DNA of 64,000 bases from Patulibacter defluvii. Lineage in GTDB: Bacteria; Actinomycetota; Thermoleophilia; Solirubrobacterales; Solirubrobacteraceae. The stretch covers positions 190,170-254,169 of the forward strand of contig NZ_JAWZSQ010000005.1 in NCBI RefSeq assembly GCF_034096925.1. Reading direction: 5' to 3'. A program made the translations under genes and the position numbers. Numbering within the stretch: the stretch's first letter is position 1; each line of letters starts with the position of its first letter. A model generated the notes under the pieces. It was not told where the DNA came from. It searched no databases and saw only the letters and a program-made list of their open reading frames with translations. This document shows positions 1 through 7,168 of the stretch, piece by piece.

Positions 1-416
1 CCACGGGATGGCGACCGTCGACGACGGGTGCGTGCCATGCCCTTGCCGGCGTCCGCGCGCACGACCCGGTGGGCGCCGGGCTCGGTCCTCCACGGGCGAG
101 CCGAACCAGTACCGCGCCGTGCGGCCGGCGGGGGAGCCGCTGAGCGGCGCGCACCCGGTCGGACCGGGTGAGCGCTCGTCCCGGTGTGGACCGCTGCGGT
201 GCCGGCGGTCCACCCGGGACGGCGACGACTTGCGGACGGACCCGCCCCCGCGCCGGGGGCCGCGGAACGTCCGACCAACGTGGACGGCGACCGACCACCA
301 CGAGAGGGGCGACATCCGCTCTCGATCGCCGTCCGCGCGGTCCGGACCACCCCCCGGGCCGCGGTCGCCCCCGCACGCTGACCCACGTGCCGGGACGGCC
401 CCCCGCCGGGGCCGGG
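1..416. other. Stretch with no recognised gene
   Basis: This is very GC-rich sequence. Open frames exist on the plus strand, but their translations are Arg/Pro/Gly-rich low-complexity shadows with no domain I recognise and no convincing start signal. I see no RNA gene or repeat. It lies downstream of the minus-strand reductase gene that ends at 417. Confidence 0.5.
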
Positions 417-998
417 TCACGACGGTGATCCGGCCCCGGTGACCGCTTCGTAGCGGGTCAGGACCACGCCGCTGGGGAAGGTGCGGGTCTCGGCCAGGGC
501 CAGCGGGACCCAGCGGTCGAGGGCGGTGAAGAACGGCGTGCCGCCGCCGACCAGGACCGGATGGGCGACGACCACGTACTCGTCGATCAGCCCGGCCCGC
601 ATGGCGGTGGCGGCGAGGGTAGCCCCGGCGATGTCGATCGGGCCGCCGTCCTCCGCCTTGAGCCGCGCGATCTCGGTGACGGCGTCGCCGCTGACCTGGC
701 GAGCGTTGCCGTCGACCGAGGTGATGGTCGAGGAGAAGACCACCTTCGGCATCGCCCGCCAGCGGTGGGCGTACTCGACCTCCGCCGGCGTGACGCCCGG
801 CTGCTGGTCGGCGGTCGGCCAGTGGCCGTTCATCGTCTCCCACAGCCGGCGTCCGTAGAGGGCGAGCTCCGTCGCGGCCACCCGGTCGGACCACCACTGG
901 AACAGCTCGTCGTCCGGCGTGCTCCAGCCGAGGTCGTCGCCGGGCGCAGCGGTGTATCCGTCCAGGCTCACGTTCATCGCGAAGGTCAGTTTCCGCAC
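417..998 (-). CDS. RibD C-terminal/dihydrofolate reductase-family protein
   Basis: This 193-residue protein is a single RibD-C/DHFR-like domain, a fold that binds NAD(P)H and reduces small substrates. Stand-alone members are mostly uncharacterised. Family marks are the N-terminal SLDGYTAAPGDDLGW segment, YGRRLWETM near residue 50, and the GGGTPFF turn near residue 150 followed by a short strand motif. The start is GTG; a GAGAAT hexamer ends 6 nt upstream and there is no Shine-Dalgarno sequence, suggesting a leaderless mRNA. It is transcribed alone. A second, divergent member of the same superfamily lies at 52092-52757. The substrate cannot be inferred. Confidence 0.85.
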   Translation of the reverse strand: MRKLTFAMNVSLDGYTAAPGDDLGWSTPDDELFQWWSDRVAATELALYGRRLWETMNGHWPTADQQPGVTPAEVEYAHRWRAMPKVVFSSTITSVDGNARQVSGDAVTEIARLKAEDGGPIDIAGATLAATAMRAGLIDEYVVVAHPVLVGGGTPFFTALDRWVPLALAETRTFPSGVVLTRYEAVTGAGSPS

Positions 999-1010
999 AG
1001 CGCCATTCTC
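999..1010 (-). promoter_or_regulatory. Putative leaderless promoter of the reductase
   Basis: GAGAAT (1005-1010 on the minus strand) is followed by exactly 6 nt and then the GTG start. Transcription starting about 7 nt after the -10 would begin at the start codon. Confidence 0.45.
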
Positions 1011-1095
1011 CGGTCGATCGGCATCTGGGGGTAGAGACCGGCGGGGTGGGGGAAAGTCATCGGTCGGTCGGGAGCGGGGAGCGTGATGCAGGACC

Positions 1096-1158
1096 TCAGA
1101 GCGGGCGGTACACGTCGCGCCGATGGTCGATCCGCAGCACGATGACGTCGCGAAGCCG
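1096..1158 (-). pseudogene. C-terminal remnant of a RelE/ParE-family toxin
   Basis: Read on the minus strand, the last codons before a TGA give RDVIVLRIDHRRDVYRPL. This is the typical end of RelE/ParE toxins, where a valine/leucine strand is followed by GHRRDVYR. The similarity stops abruptly about 20 residues upstream, and no start or upstream RelE body is visible before the acetyltransferase gene at 1200. I read it as a decayed toxin gene left within a toxin-antitoxin cluster. The identification rests on a short motif only. Confidence 0.5.
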
Positions 1159-1199
1159 TCGTCCTTGGCAGCCCCGAGCCGAGCAGCTCGGCACAGGAC

Positions 1200-1721
1200 T
1201 CACGGCAGATCGCTCGCGAGGACCCGCTTGAGGTCCTTCAGGAGCAGCAGCAGGTGCAGGGGATCGGTGGGTGAGGGCTCGAAGCCATAGCGCTGATACC
1301 AGGCCCGAGCTCGTTCGTGCTTGGCGTGCACAAGCAGCACACGGATCCCGATCGGGTCGCTGGCTCCGACCACACGCAGCATCGCGTCGCGCAGCAGCGA
1401 GCGGCCGACGCGCTGCCCCTGATGGTCGCCGTCCACCGCCAGACGGGCAAGCAGCACCGCCGGCACCGCGCGCTCCCGCGGCTGCCCCTTCAAGACGCGG
1501 GCGGTCGCGTCGGTCGCTTCGATCGATGCGGCGGCCAGCGCGTAGTAGCCGACCACCCGCGACGGCTCGTCGGAGTGGGTGGTGACGAACACCCGCGCCC
1601 CGCCGCTGGCGTGGCTGGAGCGCGCATGACGCGCGAGCCAGCCGTCCAGCGCCGGCTCGCCGCACGCGAACGCGGCCAGGTCGTCGTGCGTGGCCAGCGG
1701 CCGGGGACGGGCGTAGCCCAC
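1200..1721 (-). CDS. GNAT acetyltransferase, TacT-like toxin of a type II TA pair
   Basis: This 173-residue protein has the layout of TacT-type toxins, which acetylate the amino group of aminoacyl-tRNAs and stop translation. It starts with a short helix carrying FACGEPALDGWL, then VVGYYALA, the acetyl-CoA loop DHQGQRVGRSLL near residues 98-110, and the conserved ARAWYQRYGF with the Tyr/Phe pair near the C-terminus. The gene follows the DUF1778 antitoxin by 4 nt and starts with GTG, so the two are one operon. All core elements look present, so it may be active. The target tRNA cannot be told from sequence. Confidence 0.88.
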   Translation of the reverse strand: MGYARPRPLATHDDLAAFACGEPALDGWLARHARSSHASGGARVFVTTHSDEPSRVVGYYALAAASIEATDATARVLKGQPRERAVPAVLLARLAVDGDHQGQRVGRSLLRDAMLRVVGASDPIGIRVLLVHAKHERARAWYQRYGFEPSPTDPLHLLLLLKDLKRVLASDLP

Positions 1722-1725
1722 GCGA

Positions 1726-1995
1726 TCAGTCGAAGACGCTGTCGGTCGTCAGCAGCTCGCGGAGGCCGTCGGGCTCGCGAGCAGGGCGATCGAGCAAGTC
1801 CACGAACGCCGACCACGTTGGCTCGTCGAGCACGAACCGGGTGCGATCGGCGAGCACGCGCTCCGCCTCGTCGACCGCGGCACCGACGACGAAGTCGGTC
1901 AGGTTGCGGTGCGCGGTCAGTGCCGCAGCCCGCACCACCTGGTCGGCCGGCTCGGTCACGCGCAACGTCCAGCGGGTGTCCTTCAGATCAGCCAT
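1726..1995 (-). CDS. DUF1778 ribbon-helix-helix antitoxin, TacA-like
   Basis: This 89-residue protein is the antitoxin partner of the acetyltransferase encoded 4 nt downstream. Residues about 8-50 form a ribbon-helix-helix segment (RWTLRVTEPADQVVRAAA, then LTDFVVGAAVDEAERVL) typical of DUF1778/TacA. The C-terminal half, with FVLDEPTWSAFVDLLDRP, is the usual toxin-neutralising tail. The RHH dimer normally represses its own promoter, and an inverted repeat overlapping the promoter (2003-2025) is a candidate operator. The ATG lies 6 nt after a TACGCT hexamer with no Shine-Dalgarno sequence. Confidence 0.88.
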   Translation of the reverse strand: MADLKDTRWTLRVTEPADQVVRAAALTAHRNLTDFVVGAAVDEAERVLADRTRFVLDEPTWSAFVDLLDRPAREPDGLRELLTTDSVFD

Positions 1996-2025
1996 GGACC
2001 TAGCGTACAGCCAATAGACGTACGC
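1996..2025 (-). promoter_or_regulatory. tacA-type leaderless promoter with overlapping inverted repeat
   Basis: TACGCT (2002-2007, minus strand) sits 6 nt before the ATG. An inverted repeat GCGTAC-N11-GTACGC (2003-2008 and 2020-2025) overlaps the -10 and the region upstream. This is where an RHH antitoxin would bind to autorepress. Confidence 0.5.
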
Positions 2026-2134
2026 GACTAGAGGTGGTCTCGGGGTCAGCGCGGTGGTTTGGGCCAGGAATCGGAAGCCAAGGGGCCGGGGATCGACGGC
2101 GCGCGGCGCGCTGCGGCCGAAGCTGCCGTCTCCG

Positions 2135-2542
2135 CTATTCGGGAGCGATCACGTGCAGTTGCGGCAGCAGGTCCAGGTGGCGCGACCGGTCCCGCGTGAG
2201 CAGGACACGCCCGGTGACCGCTGCGTGCGCGGCGATGTAGAAGTCCGGGAGCGGCGAGCGCTTCGCACCGCCGCCGCGGCGGTAGCGGAGGACGCACCGC
2301 CCGGCCAGGAAGCCCGCATCCCACGGAAGGTCCTCGCGCTGGATCCGGTCCGGGAGAGCGTCCTCAAGGTCCTCGACTCGGTCGAAGCCGACCGACAGTT
2401 CCGCGTAGATCAGCGGGTTGATCACGACCGGGCCAGCGTCGAACGCCAGCGCGAGTTGCCCGGCGGACCACTCGCCCCAGTGCGGATCGTCGGTGAACAG
2501 GTCCAGCAAGACGTTCGCGTCGACGACGGTCCCGCGGGCCAC
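2135..2542 (-). CDS. vapC: PIN-domain ribonuclease toxin (VapC family)
   Basis: This 135-residue PIN protein is predicted to be a Mg-dependent endoribonuclease toxin. The acidic active-site residues are all in place: Asp in VVDANVLLDL near residue 8, Glu in IYAELSVGF, Asp in PDFYIAAHAAV and Asp in LLTRDRSRH. That contrasts with the second VapC-like protein at 6355-6753. The start is GTG, 2 nt after the antitoxin stop, so translation is coupled. The length is normal for the family. The RNA target is unknown. Confidence 0.9.
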   Translation of the reverse strand: MARGTVVDANVLLDLFTDDPHWGEWSAGQLALAFDAGPVVINPLIYAELSVGFDRVEDLEDALPDRIQREDLPWDAGFLAGRCVLRYRRGGGAKRSPLPDFYIAAHAAVTGRVLLTRDRSRHLDLLPQLHVIAPE

Positions 2543-2544
2543 CC

Positions 2545-2769
2545 TCAGCCCTCCCCGCGGGTCAGCGCCATGATCTCGTCGGTACTCATCCGCGTCGACG
2601 CGCGACCGCGCATCCGCTCGACCAGCGCCTGGCCGTCATCGCTCGCGCGTCGCACCAGACGGGCGCCGTCCGCGTCCAACTCGAACTCGACCTCGCTGCC
2701 CGGCTCGATCCCGAGTCGACGCCGAACGTGCTGCGGGATCGTGACCTGCCCCTTGCTCGTGACGCGCAT
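2545..2769 (-). CDS. vapB: AbrB/MazE-type antitoxin (VapB family)
   Basis: This 74-residue antitoxin begins with the swapped-hairpin AbrB signature VTSKGQVTIPQHVRRRLGI. A short acidic strand region (SEVEFELDADGARLV) follows, and the C-terminal helix MSTDEIMALTRGE probably occupies the VapC groove. I start it at the ATG at 2769 because the AbrB motif begins at once and a TACGCT hexamer lies 6 nt upstream. Longer upstream reading adds only unrelated sequence. It should neutralise the VapC encoded 2 nt downstream and autoregulate the pair. Confidence 0.88.
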   Translation of the reverse strand: MRVTSKGQVTIPQHVRRRLGIEPGSEVEFELDADGARLVRRASDDGQALVERMRGRASTRMSTDEIMALTRGEG

Positions 2770-2781
2770 AGTCGCAGCGTA
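2770..2781 (-). promoter_or_regulatory. Putative leaderless promoter of vapBC
   Basis: TACGCT (2776-2781, minus strand) is followed by 6 nt and the vapB ATG. There is no Shine-Dalgarno sequence. Confidence 0.5.
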
Positions 2782-2884
2782 GCGAGTAATACCTTCGATT
2801 CCTACTTCGCCTGGCGTGGGCGATCGTCCCTGCCATTCGGCCTTCGCGGGCCCCCTGCCGAGCCGCAGGCGGCGTACGCAGGCC

Positions 2885-2965
2885 GATTGGGCCACGAGCG
2901 GGCCACGAACCCCATCCTTGGCGCGTAGGCGCTCGCTCCCACACGACCCCAGAACGCGGAAGGCC
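2885..2965. repeat. Left copy of an about 82-bp direct repeat (att-like)
   Basis: It is nearly identical to 7061-7143, starting gattgggccacgagcgggcc and running through gcgcgtaggcgctcgc to ccccagaacgc and aaggcc. I count about ten differences including two 1-nt gaps. Its position at one edge of the lower-GC genes and the position of the other copy beside tRNA-Val suggest attachment sites. A hairpin AAGGCCA/TGGCCTT follows, as a hairpin follows the other copy. Confidence 0.75.
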
Positions 2966-3030
2966 ATGGGGCGGGTGGTCGTGGCCTTAACGCGGGCTGA
3001 CGCACCGGGGCAAGTCGACAGCGCGCTTCG

Positions 3031-4761
3031 GTGTCCCAGAGAACCGCCAGACCGCCCGACGAGCACGTCATGGCGCTGCGAGATGCGATGTCCCAAACGG
3101 CACTCGTCCGCCGCACGGGGCAGACTCGGTATGTGCTTTCGGTGCCCGCCCACCTCCGGCCATCTGCTTCGGAATCGGCAGTCCTTTCAGCAATCGCGGT
3201 CCGATCGGGCGGACTCTGGCATCTTGCTGCAGCGTCATTGCTGACCGTGCCGGCCGAAATCGCCACAACGAGTTGGCGCCGCTGGCGGCAACAGCGCCCT
3301 TCGAATCGCGGCTCGCGCCACGAAGAACTACTGGACCCTGGACCACGATTCGTCATAGAACCGACTCCCGGGATTCGCGCAATCCGACTTCCGATTGCGG
3401 AGTCGGCGTGGGAAGCCGTGCTTGCGGACCTTGCGGCCGGCGCGATCGACATTCAACTTGAGAGATACGTCGCTGCGATCGGTGAATTCGGACCGACCGT
3501 GTTTCTGGCCACCGAAGGCGAACATGCCGCGCATCATGTGGTGGATGGAATCGAGTGCCCGACGGAGGTCGTCATTGCCTCATTGAATGTCTCAACCCCG
3601 ATGCCCGTGGTGGACGGTGACGCACGAGTCTCGTGGGACCTGTGTCTCCCGCCCCAGGTGCCGCGAGGGCGGGACCGTGTCCGCCTGTGGAAGCAACGGA
3701 GCTTGACTTTCTGGCCCTACGAGCTTCTCGGGATCACATGGTTTCCGTCGCTTGGTCCTCCGCCGCCATGCCTAGCGGTAGGACGCGTCAAAGGCGATGC
3801 ATGGATCGTGGATCTGATGCCCGGCGACGACCGCGATTCGATCCACGTGGCTCTCGGTTGGGATCCCGACGCTATTGATCTCTTGGGCTGCTCCCTCACG
3901 TTGGAGCACGCGGTCGAAGGGCTTCGCCTCCCGGAGATCGAAGTGCCGCTCGCGAGTCTTCCTCCAGATGAGGTCCCTAGCGAAGATCTGCGTCATCGCG
4001 GTCCGCGCGAGCGGGTGTTTAGAGCTCGACTTGCGAAAAGCGTACGACACGTCGACTTCGGCGTATCTCTGCGTGCGCCCGGCGGACGAATGCTCGACGA
4101 GCGTCCGGTCAGCACTCGCGTGGAAAGCGTTCATCTCACGATTGCCCACCTTGATGATCCACATGATCCTGGAACGACATCGATAATTGGAGACGACATC
4201 AGATCAACACATGCCGAGCAGGATGCGGCGATTCGCACCGCAATCTCAAGGCATGTCGCAGCCTCATCCGAGATGACTCGTTGGCGCTCGTCGGGCGCAT
4301 CCTCGTTCCGGGAGTACCTACGCTGGCGTCTCTCGTGCCGCAATGGTGAACTGCTCATCATCGATCCCTATATAGCCTGGGACCAACCTAAGCTCGGAGG
4401 TATCGAGGCTGTGGTCGAGTATCTTGGCGCGCTCGGACGATCTGTTCGGGCTATAGGCAAGGACCCCTCACGGGACCGAATCCAAAAGAAGCGCCGGCGT
4501 CCGCCACTCCCCGAGGGCGTCGAGGTCCGATGGTTCCCTATCAACTCCTCGTCGCACGATCGCTTCTGGATCTGCGGTGAAACCGCGCTCCATGTTGGTC
4601 CGTCAGTGAACGCGTTCGTCGGGCCAGTTCCGAACGACCCAAATCGGGTCTTCACAGTCGCCGAGCTTCCCGGGAGCGACGCGGTTGCGGCGCGGACTCG
4701 TTTCGAGAACTGGTGGCAAGACGCCGGTGGCCGGTGGTCGGCTCAAAGTGCTTGTAGCTGA
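3031..4761 (+). CDS. Uncharacterised protein with PLD-like C-terminal domain
   Basis: I do not recognise the whole 576-residue protein. The last 150 residues look like a phospholipase D-type nuclease fold: a strand LLIIDPYI near residue 445, then HDRFWI near 509 in place of the HxK motif, then a GPSVN loop. A large N-terminal region rich in beta strands has no identifiable family. HDR-type PLD-like domains occur in several defence and toxin proteins, so a role in phage or plasmid defence is possible but unproven. GC is clearly lower than in the chromosome, indicating transfer. The start is uncertain: GTG at 3031, with ATGs at 3070 and 3088 as alternatives. The next gene, a DUF4238 protein, follows on the same strand. 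Confidence 0.6.
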   Translation: MSQRTARPPDEHVMALRDAMSQTALVRRTGQTRYVLSVPAHLRPSASESAVLSAIAVRSGGLWHLAAASLLTVPAEIATTSWRRWRQQRPSNRGSRHEELLDPGPRFVIEPTPGIRAIRLPIAESAWEAVLADLAAGAIDIQLERYVAAIGEFGPTVFLATEGEHAAHHVVDGIECPTEVVIASLNVSTPMPVVDGDARVSWDLCLPPQVPRGRDRVRLWKQRSLTFWPYELLGITWFPSLGPPPPCLAVGRVKGDAWIVDLMPGDDRDSIHVALGWDPDAIDLLGCSLTLEHAVEGLRLPEIEVPLASLPPDEVPSEDLRHRGPRERVFRARLAKSVRHVDFGVSLRAPGGRMLDERPVSTRVESVHLTIAHLDDPHDPGTTSIIGDDIRSTHAEQDAAIRTAISRHVAASSEMTRWRSSGASSFREYLRWRLSCRNGELLIIDPYIAWDQPKLGGIEAVVEYLGALGRSVRAIGKDPSRDRIQKKRRRPPLPEGVEVRWFPINSSSHDRFWICGETALHVGPSVNAFVGPVPNDPNRVFTVAELPGSDAVAARTRFENWWQDAGGRWSAQSACS

Positions 4762-4905
4762 GCGACTCCCGGACTCGTCCCCAATGTCGGCCGCCAGCCA
4801 GGTGGCCGAGAACGGGTCGAGCGAATCGGGCTTGGTGACCCGGAACGCGTGCCCGCCTGCCCCTTCGCCCGCGGTCGACAGACCATACGCGCGCTCGTCA
4901 CAACT

Positions 4906-6069
4906 ATGTCGGCGGAATACACAAGCAACCACTTCGTTCCACAGTGGTATCAGCGGCGCTTCTTGCCAGAAGATCAGGCTGACCGCGAGCTATATCTGCT
5001 CGATCTAAAGCCAGAGTTCTTTCGCGACGGCAGGGGCGTCCGGCGGCAACGCAAGGCACTTCGTCGAACGGGAACTCGGAGGTGCTTCGCGATCGACGAC
5101 CTCTACACGACGCGTGTCGCCGGTGTGGAGTCCCGTGAACTCGAACGGGTCTTCTTCGGTGAGATCGACCGACGCGGGAAAGATGCCGTCGCGTTCTTCG
5201 ATCGGTTCGATCATGATCGGGTGAGCGGTTCCGCGCTCACGGACCTGATGATGTACATGAGCACACAGAAGCTGCGGACCCCGAAGGGCCTTGACTGGCT
5301 TGCCACGCAGGTCCGAACGTCGGATCGTAAGGACGTTCTCGCCCGCATGCCCGAACTCCGTTCGCTCTACGGCGCGATCTGGGCCGAGTCTGTCTGGCAG
5401 ATCGCAGATGCTTCTGCGTCGTCGACGAAGTTCATCATCTCCGACCACCCGGTCACGGTCTACAACCAAGCGTGCGCCCCAGGGAATCCACTCTGGTCCA
5501 AGGGCCCGAATGAGCCGGACATACGTCTTCAGGGAACCCACACGATCTTCCCACTGTCCAGTGAAAGGCTCTTGATCTTGACCAACCAAGCATGGGCATG
5601 TAGTCCGCATCGTTCGCCGTTGGCCACCCGCCCCAATCCTGAGCTGTTCCGTAGCACGCTCTTCAACTTCCACGATGTGCAGACCCGTCGAGACCTTGCC
5701 GAGCGTGAAGTGCTCATGATCAATTGGATCATCAAGAAGCGCGCCTACAGGCACATCGCCGCCGTCCACGAGGAATGGCTCTATCCAGAACGCAATGCGC
5801 GAATGACGTGGAGAGCTGTCGGTGACGAGCACCTGCTCATGCCGGATCCACGCTCGCTGACGCCCGGGGCCCAGTTCGCCATTGCCTATGCCGATGGTCG
5901 CATCGAGGGGATCGATTCTCTTGGTCGTCGTCCAGCGGATCCTCGGTTCGGTCACGAGTTCCGTACCGGGGACGAGCACCTTGCGCATCGGAGGTGGTGC
6001 GAAGAGTTCGGGCAGCTGGTCGGAGCGGCGCGACGCGGTGTCTCTTGGGAGGACAAGAGAGATCGGTAG
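4906..6069 (+). CDS. DUF4238 domain protein
   Basis: This 387-residue protein has the DUF4238 layout: NHFVPQWYQRRFL at residues 8-20, a helical middle, and ISDHPVTVYNQ near residue 177. The family is widespread, sporadic and often beside mobile or defence genes; its biochemical role is unknown. I start it at the ATG at 4906, just before the conserved NHFVPQ motif. An earlier in-frame start at 4849 would only add unrelated residues. It lies 144 nt after the PLD-like gene, inside the same lower-GC island, so the two may act together. No toxin or nuclease motif is evident in it. Confidence 0.75.
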   Translation: MSAEYTSNHFVPQWYQRRFLPEDQADRELYLLDLKPEFFRDGRGVRRQRKALRRTGTRRCFAIDDLYTTRVAGVESRELERVFFGEIDRRGKDAVAFFDRFDHDRVSGSALTDLMMYMSTQKLRTPKGLDWLATQVRTSDRKDVLARMPELRSLYGAIWAESVWQIADASASSTKFIISDHPVTVYNQACAPGNPLWSKGPNEPDIRLQGTHTIFPLSSERLLILTNQAWACSPHRSPLATRPNPELFRSTLFNFHDVQTRRDLAEREVLMINWIIKKRAYRHIAAVHEEWLYPERNARMTWRAVGDEHLLMPDPRSLTPGAQFAIAYADGRIEGIDSLGRRPADPRFGHEFRTGDEHLAHRRWCEEFGQLVGAARRGVSWEDKRDR

Positions 6070-6148
6070 CGGCGTGACAGCTCTGCAGCCGCGAGGGCGC
6101 TCGGTGGCGTTGATCGCTACCGATAGGACCAAGACGCCTATGCCGCCG

Positions 6149-6310
6149 CCCCAACAACCGGTCGAAGTTCTCCCCGTGCGACCGGTCGACTAGCTGTTCC
6201 AGCTGGGCGTAGACATCCATCGTCATCCGCGAGCCGGCCTGGCCGACCTGGCTCATCACCCACTTCACGGCGAATTGGTTGGCGCGGAGGAAGATCGAGA
6301 TGTAGGTCCG
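6149..6310 (-). pseudogene. Tyrosine recombinase C-terminal fragment
   Basis: The minus strand encodes about 54 residues resembling the end of actinobacterial phage-type integrases: RTYISIFLRANQF, VMSQVGQAGSRMTMDVYAQL, then HGENFDRLLG. The catalytic Tyr is in MDVYAQ. In relatives the middle motif is VGHA; here the His is Gln. The N-terminal domain and the first catalytic box are missing and there is no start codon. It is the remnant of the integrase that presumably mobilised the surrounding island. Confidence 0.75.
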
Positions 6311-6354
6311 TCCGGCAGAGGAAGCCGGCCCGGCGATCAGTCGTCGCCGCGGGC

Positions 6355-6753
6355 CTACGGCCGCTCGCCGCTGCCCAGCTTCCGTAGGTCGTCGTCGAAC
6401 GACAGCACGCGCGTTCCGAGCTGGTTCGCGAGCGCGTCGAGGTAGCAGTCGTGCAGGTCGACCTTGCGGTCGCGGTAAGACGCCGCCGCGAACCGCAGGG
6501 CGTCGCCGTGCTCGACTTCGAACGCCGGTTCGTCGGCGACGGCGCGCACCGCTGCGGCGACCGCATCGCGGCTCCAGCCGTAGCCGGTCCGGGCGCTCTC
6601 CAGGACGAACGCCACCTCCAGGACCGTCGCGGCGAACACGCGAAGCGTCTCGCCCGTCTCGCGCGCCGCCTGCACCCGCGCCCGGGCCGCCGTTGCGTGC
6701 TCGCCGGTGCCGCCGTCGAGGATCCGCAGCAGGACGTTCGTGCCGACGATCAC
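6355..6753 (-). CDS. PIN-domain (VapC-like) protein lacking its first catalytic Asp
   Basis: This 132-residue protein is a PIN-domain toxin by fold and context, starting MIVGTNVLLRIL. In active PIN toxins this motif is DTN, with the Asp binding metal. Here the codon is GGC (Gly) where GAC would give Asp. Other acidic positions remain: LEVAFVLE, HDCYLDALA and FDDDL. A single transition could have inactivated the toxin, leaving a decoy or a protein kept for its antitoxin interaction. The GTG start overlaps the antitoxin stop by 4 nt (GTGA). Confidence 0.85.
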   Translation of the reverse strand: MIVGTNVLLRILDGGTGEHATAARARVQAARETGETLRVFAATVLEVAFVLESARTGYGWSRDAVAAAVRAVADEPAFEVEHGDALRFAAASYRDRKVDLHDCYLDALANQLGTRVLSFDDDLRKLGSGERP

Positions 6754-7001
6754 GACGGCTCGGCGGTTCGCCGCGCCGCGCGATCCTCACGAGCCGCCTG
6801 TCGCACCTCGGGCCACGGGCGCGCCGCGGGGGCCGCCGCTTGCGGCGGCTGGAACTCCAGGACGCCGCGCGCGCGATGCAGCACGACCTCGTCGCCGCGC
6901 GCCTCGATGACGACGCGATCGCCGATGTCGATCCCGGCCGCCTCGCGAACCGCTTTCGGAATCGTGACCTGACCCTTGCTGTAGACCTTGGCCGTGCTCA
7001 C
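6750..7001 (-). CDS. AbrB-type antitoxin of the second VapBC-like pair
   Basis: This 83-residue protein opens with the AbrB DNA-binding signature (YSKGQVTIPKAVREAAGI at residues 7-24), followed by DRVVIEARGDEVVLHRA. The C-terminal half is Ala/Pro/Arg-rich and should contact the PIN partner. Start is GTG at 7001, 6 nt after a TACTTT hexamer. It differs clearly from the vapB product at 2545-2769, so the two TA pairs are not recent duplicates. Its partner may be catalytically dead. Confidence 0.85.
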   Translation of the reverse strand: MSTAKVYSKGQVTIPKAVREAAGIDIGDRVVIEARGDEVVLHRARGVLEFQPPQAAAPAARPWPEVRQAAREDRAARRTAEPS

Positions 7002-7013
7002 GTTCGAAAAGTA
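7002..7013 (-). promoter_or_regulatory. Putative leaderless promoter of the second VapBC-like pair
   Basis: TACTTT (7008-7013, minus strand) is followed by 6 nt and the GTG start; no Shine-Dalgarno sequence. Confidence 0.5.
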
Positions 7014-7060
7014 TGGCTCGGGCGTCTAGGTATGGCCCGAACGCGGCCGGGCCAGGGCGT

Positions 7061-7143
7061 GATTGGGCCACGAACGGGCCACGAACCCCATCCCTGGCGC
7101 GTAGGCGCTCGCGCCCCGCATCACCCCAGAACGCAGAAAGGCC
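7061..7143. repeat. Right copy of the about 82-bp direct repeat (att-like)
   Basis: This is the partner of 2885-2965 in the same orientation. It abuts the terminator of tRNA-Val, the usual place for an integration site. Each copy also lies 60-115 bp upstream of an AbrB-type antitoxin gene. Confidence 0.75.
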
Positions 7144-7161
7144 CCGCGATGCGGGGCCTTT
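7137..7161 (-). terminator. Hairpin terminator of tRNA-Val
   Basis: AAAGGCCCCGC-GAT-GCGGGGCCTTT is a perfect 11-bp stem with a 3-nt loop, beginning 8 nt past the tRNA 3' end on the minus strand. It has A/T ends on both sides and may work in either direction. Confidence 0.8.
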
Positions 7162-7168
7162 CCAGAGG

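Larger units (their letters stand above)
2885..7143. mobile_element. Degraded integrative island beside tRNA-Val
   Basis: This 4.2-kb segment is bounded by two near-identical direct repeats (2885-2965, 7061-7143) and sits immediately 3' of tRNA-Val. It contains two genes of visibly lower GC than the rest of the window, a fragment of a tyrosine recombinase (6149-6310) and a toxin-antitoxin pair. This is the normal layout of a tRNA-targeted integrative element that has lost its integrase and cannot excise unaided. Whether the repeat is the crossover site itself is inference. Confidence 0.6.

Noticed and set aside
8..442. Plus-strand frame of 144 codons at the left edge
   Set aside because: It is Arg/Pro-rich throughout, has no family resemblance and no start signal, and overlaps the end of the real reductase gene.
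2728..2928. Plus-strand frame ending GHERATNPILGA as an integrase end
   Set aside because: The phrase comes from the direct repeat itself and appears in a different frame at the other copy; no recombinase motifs precede it.
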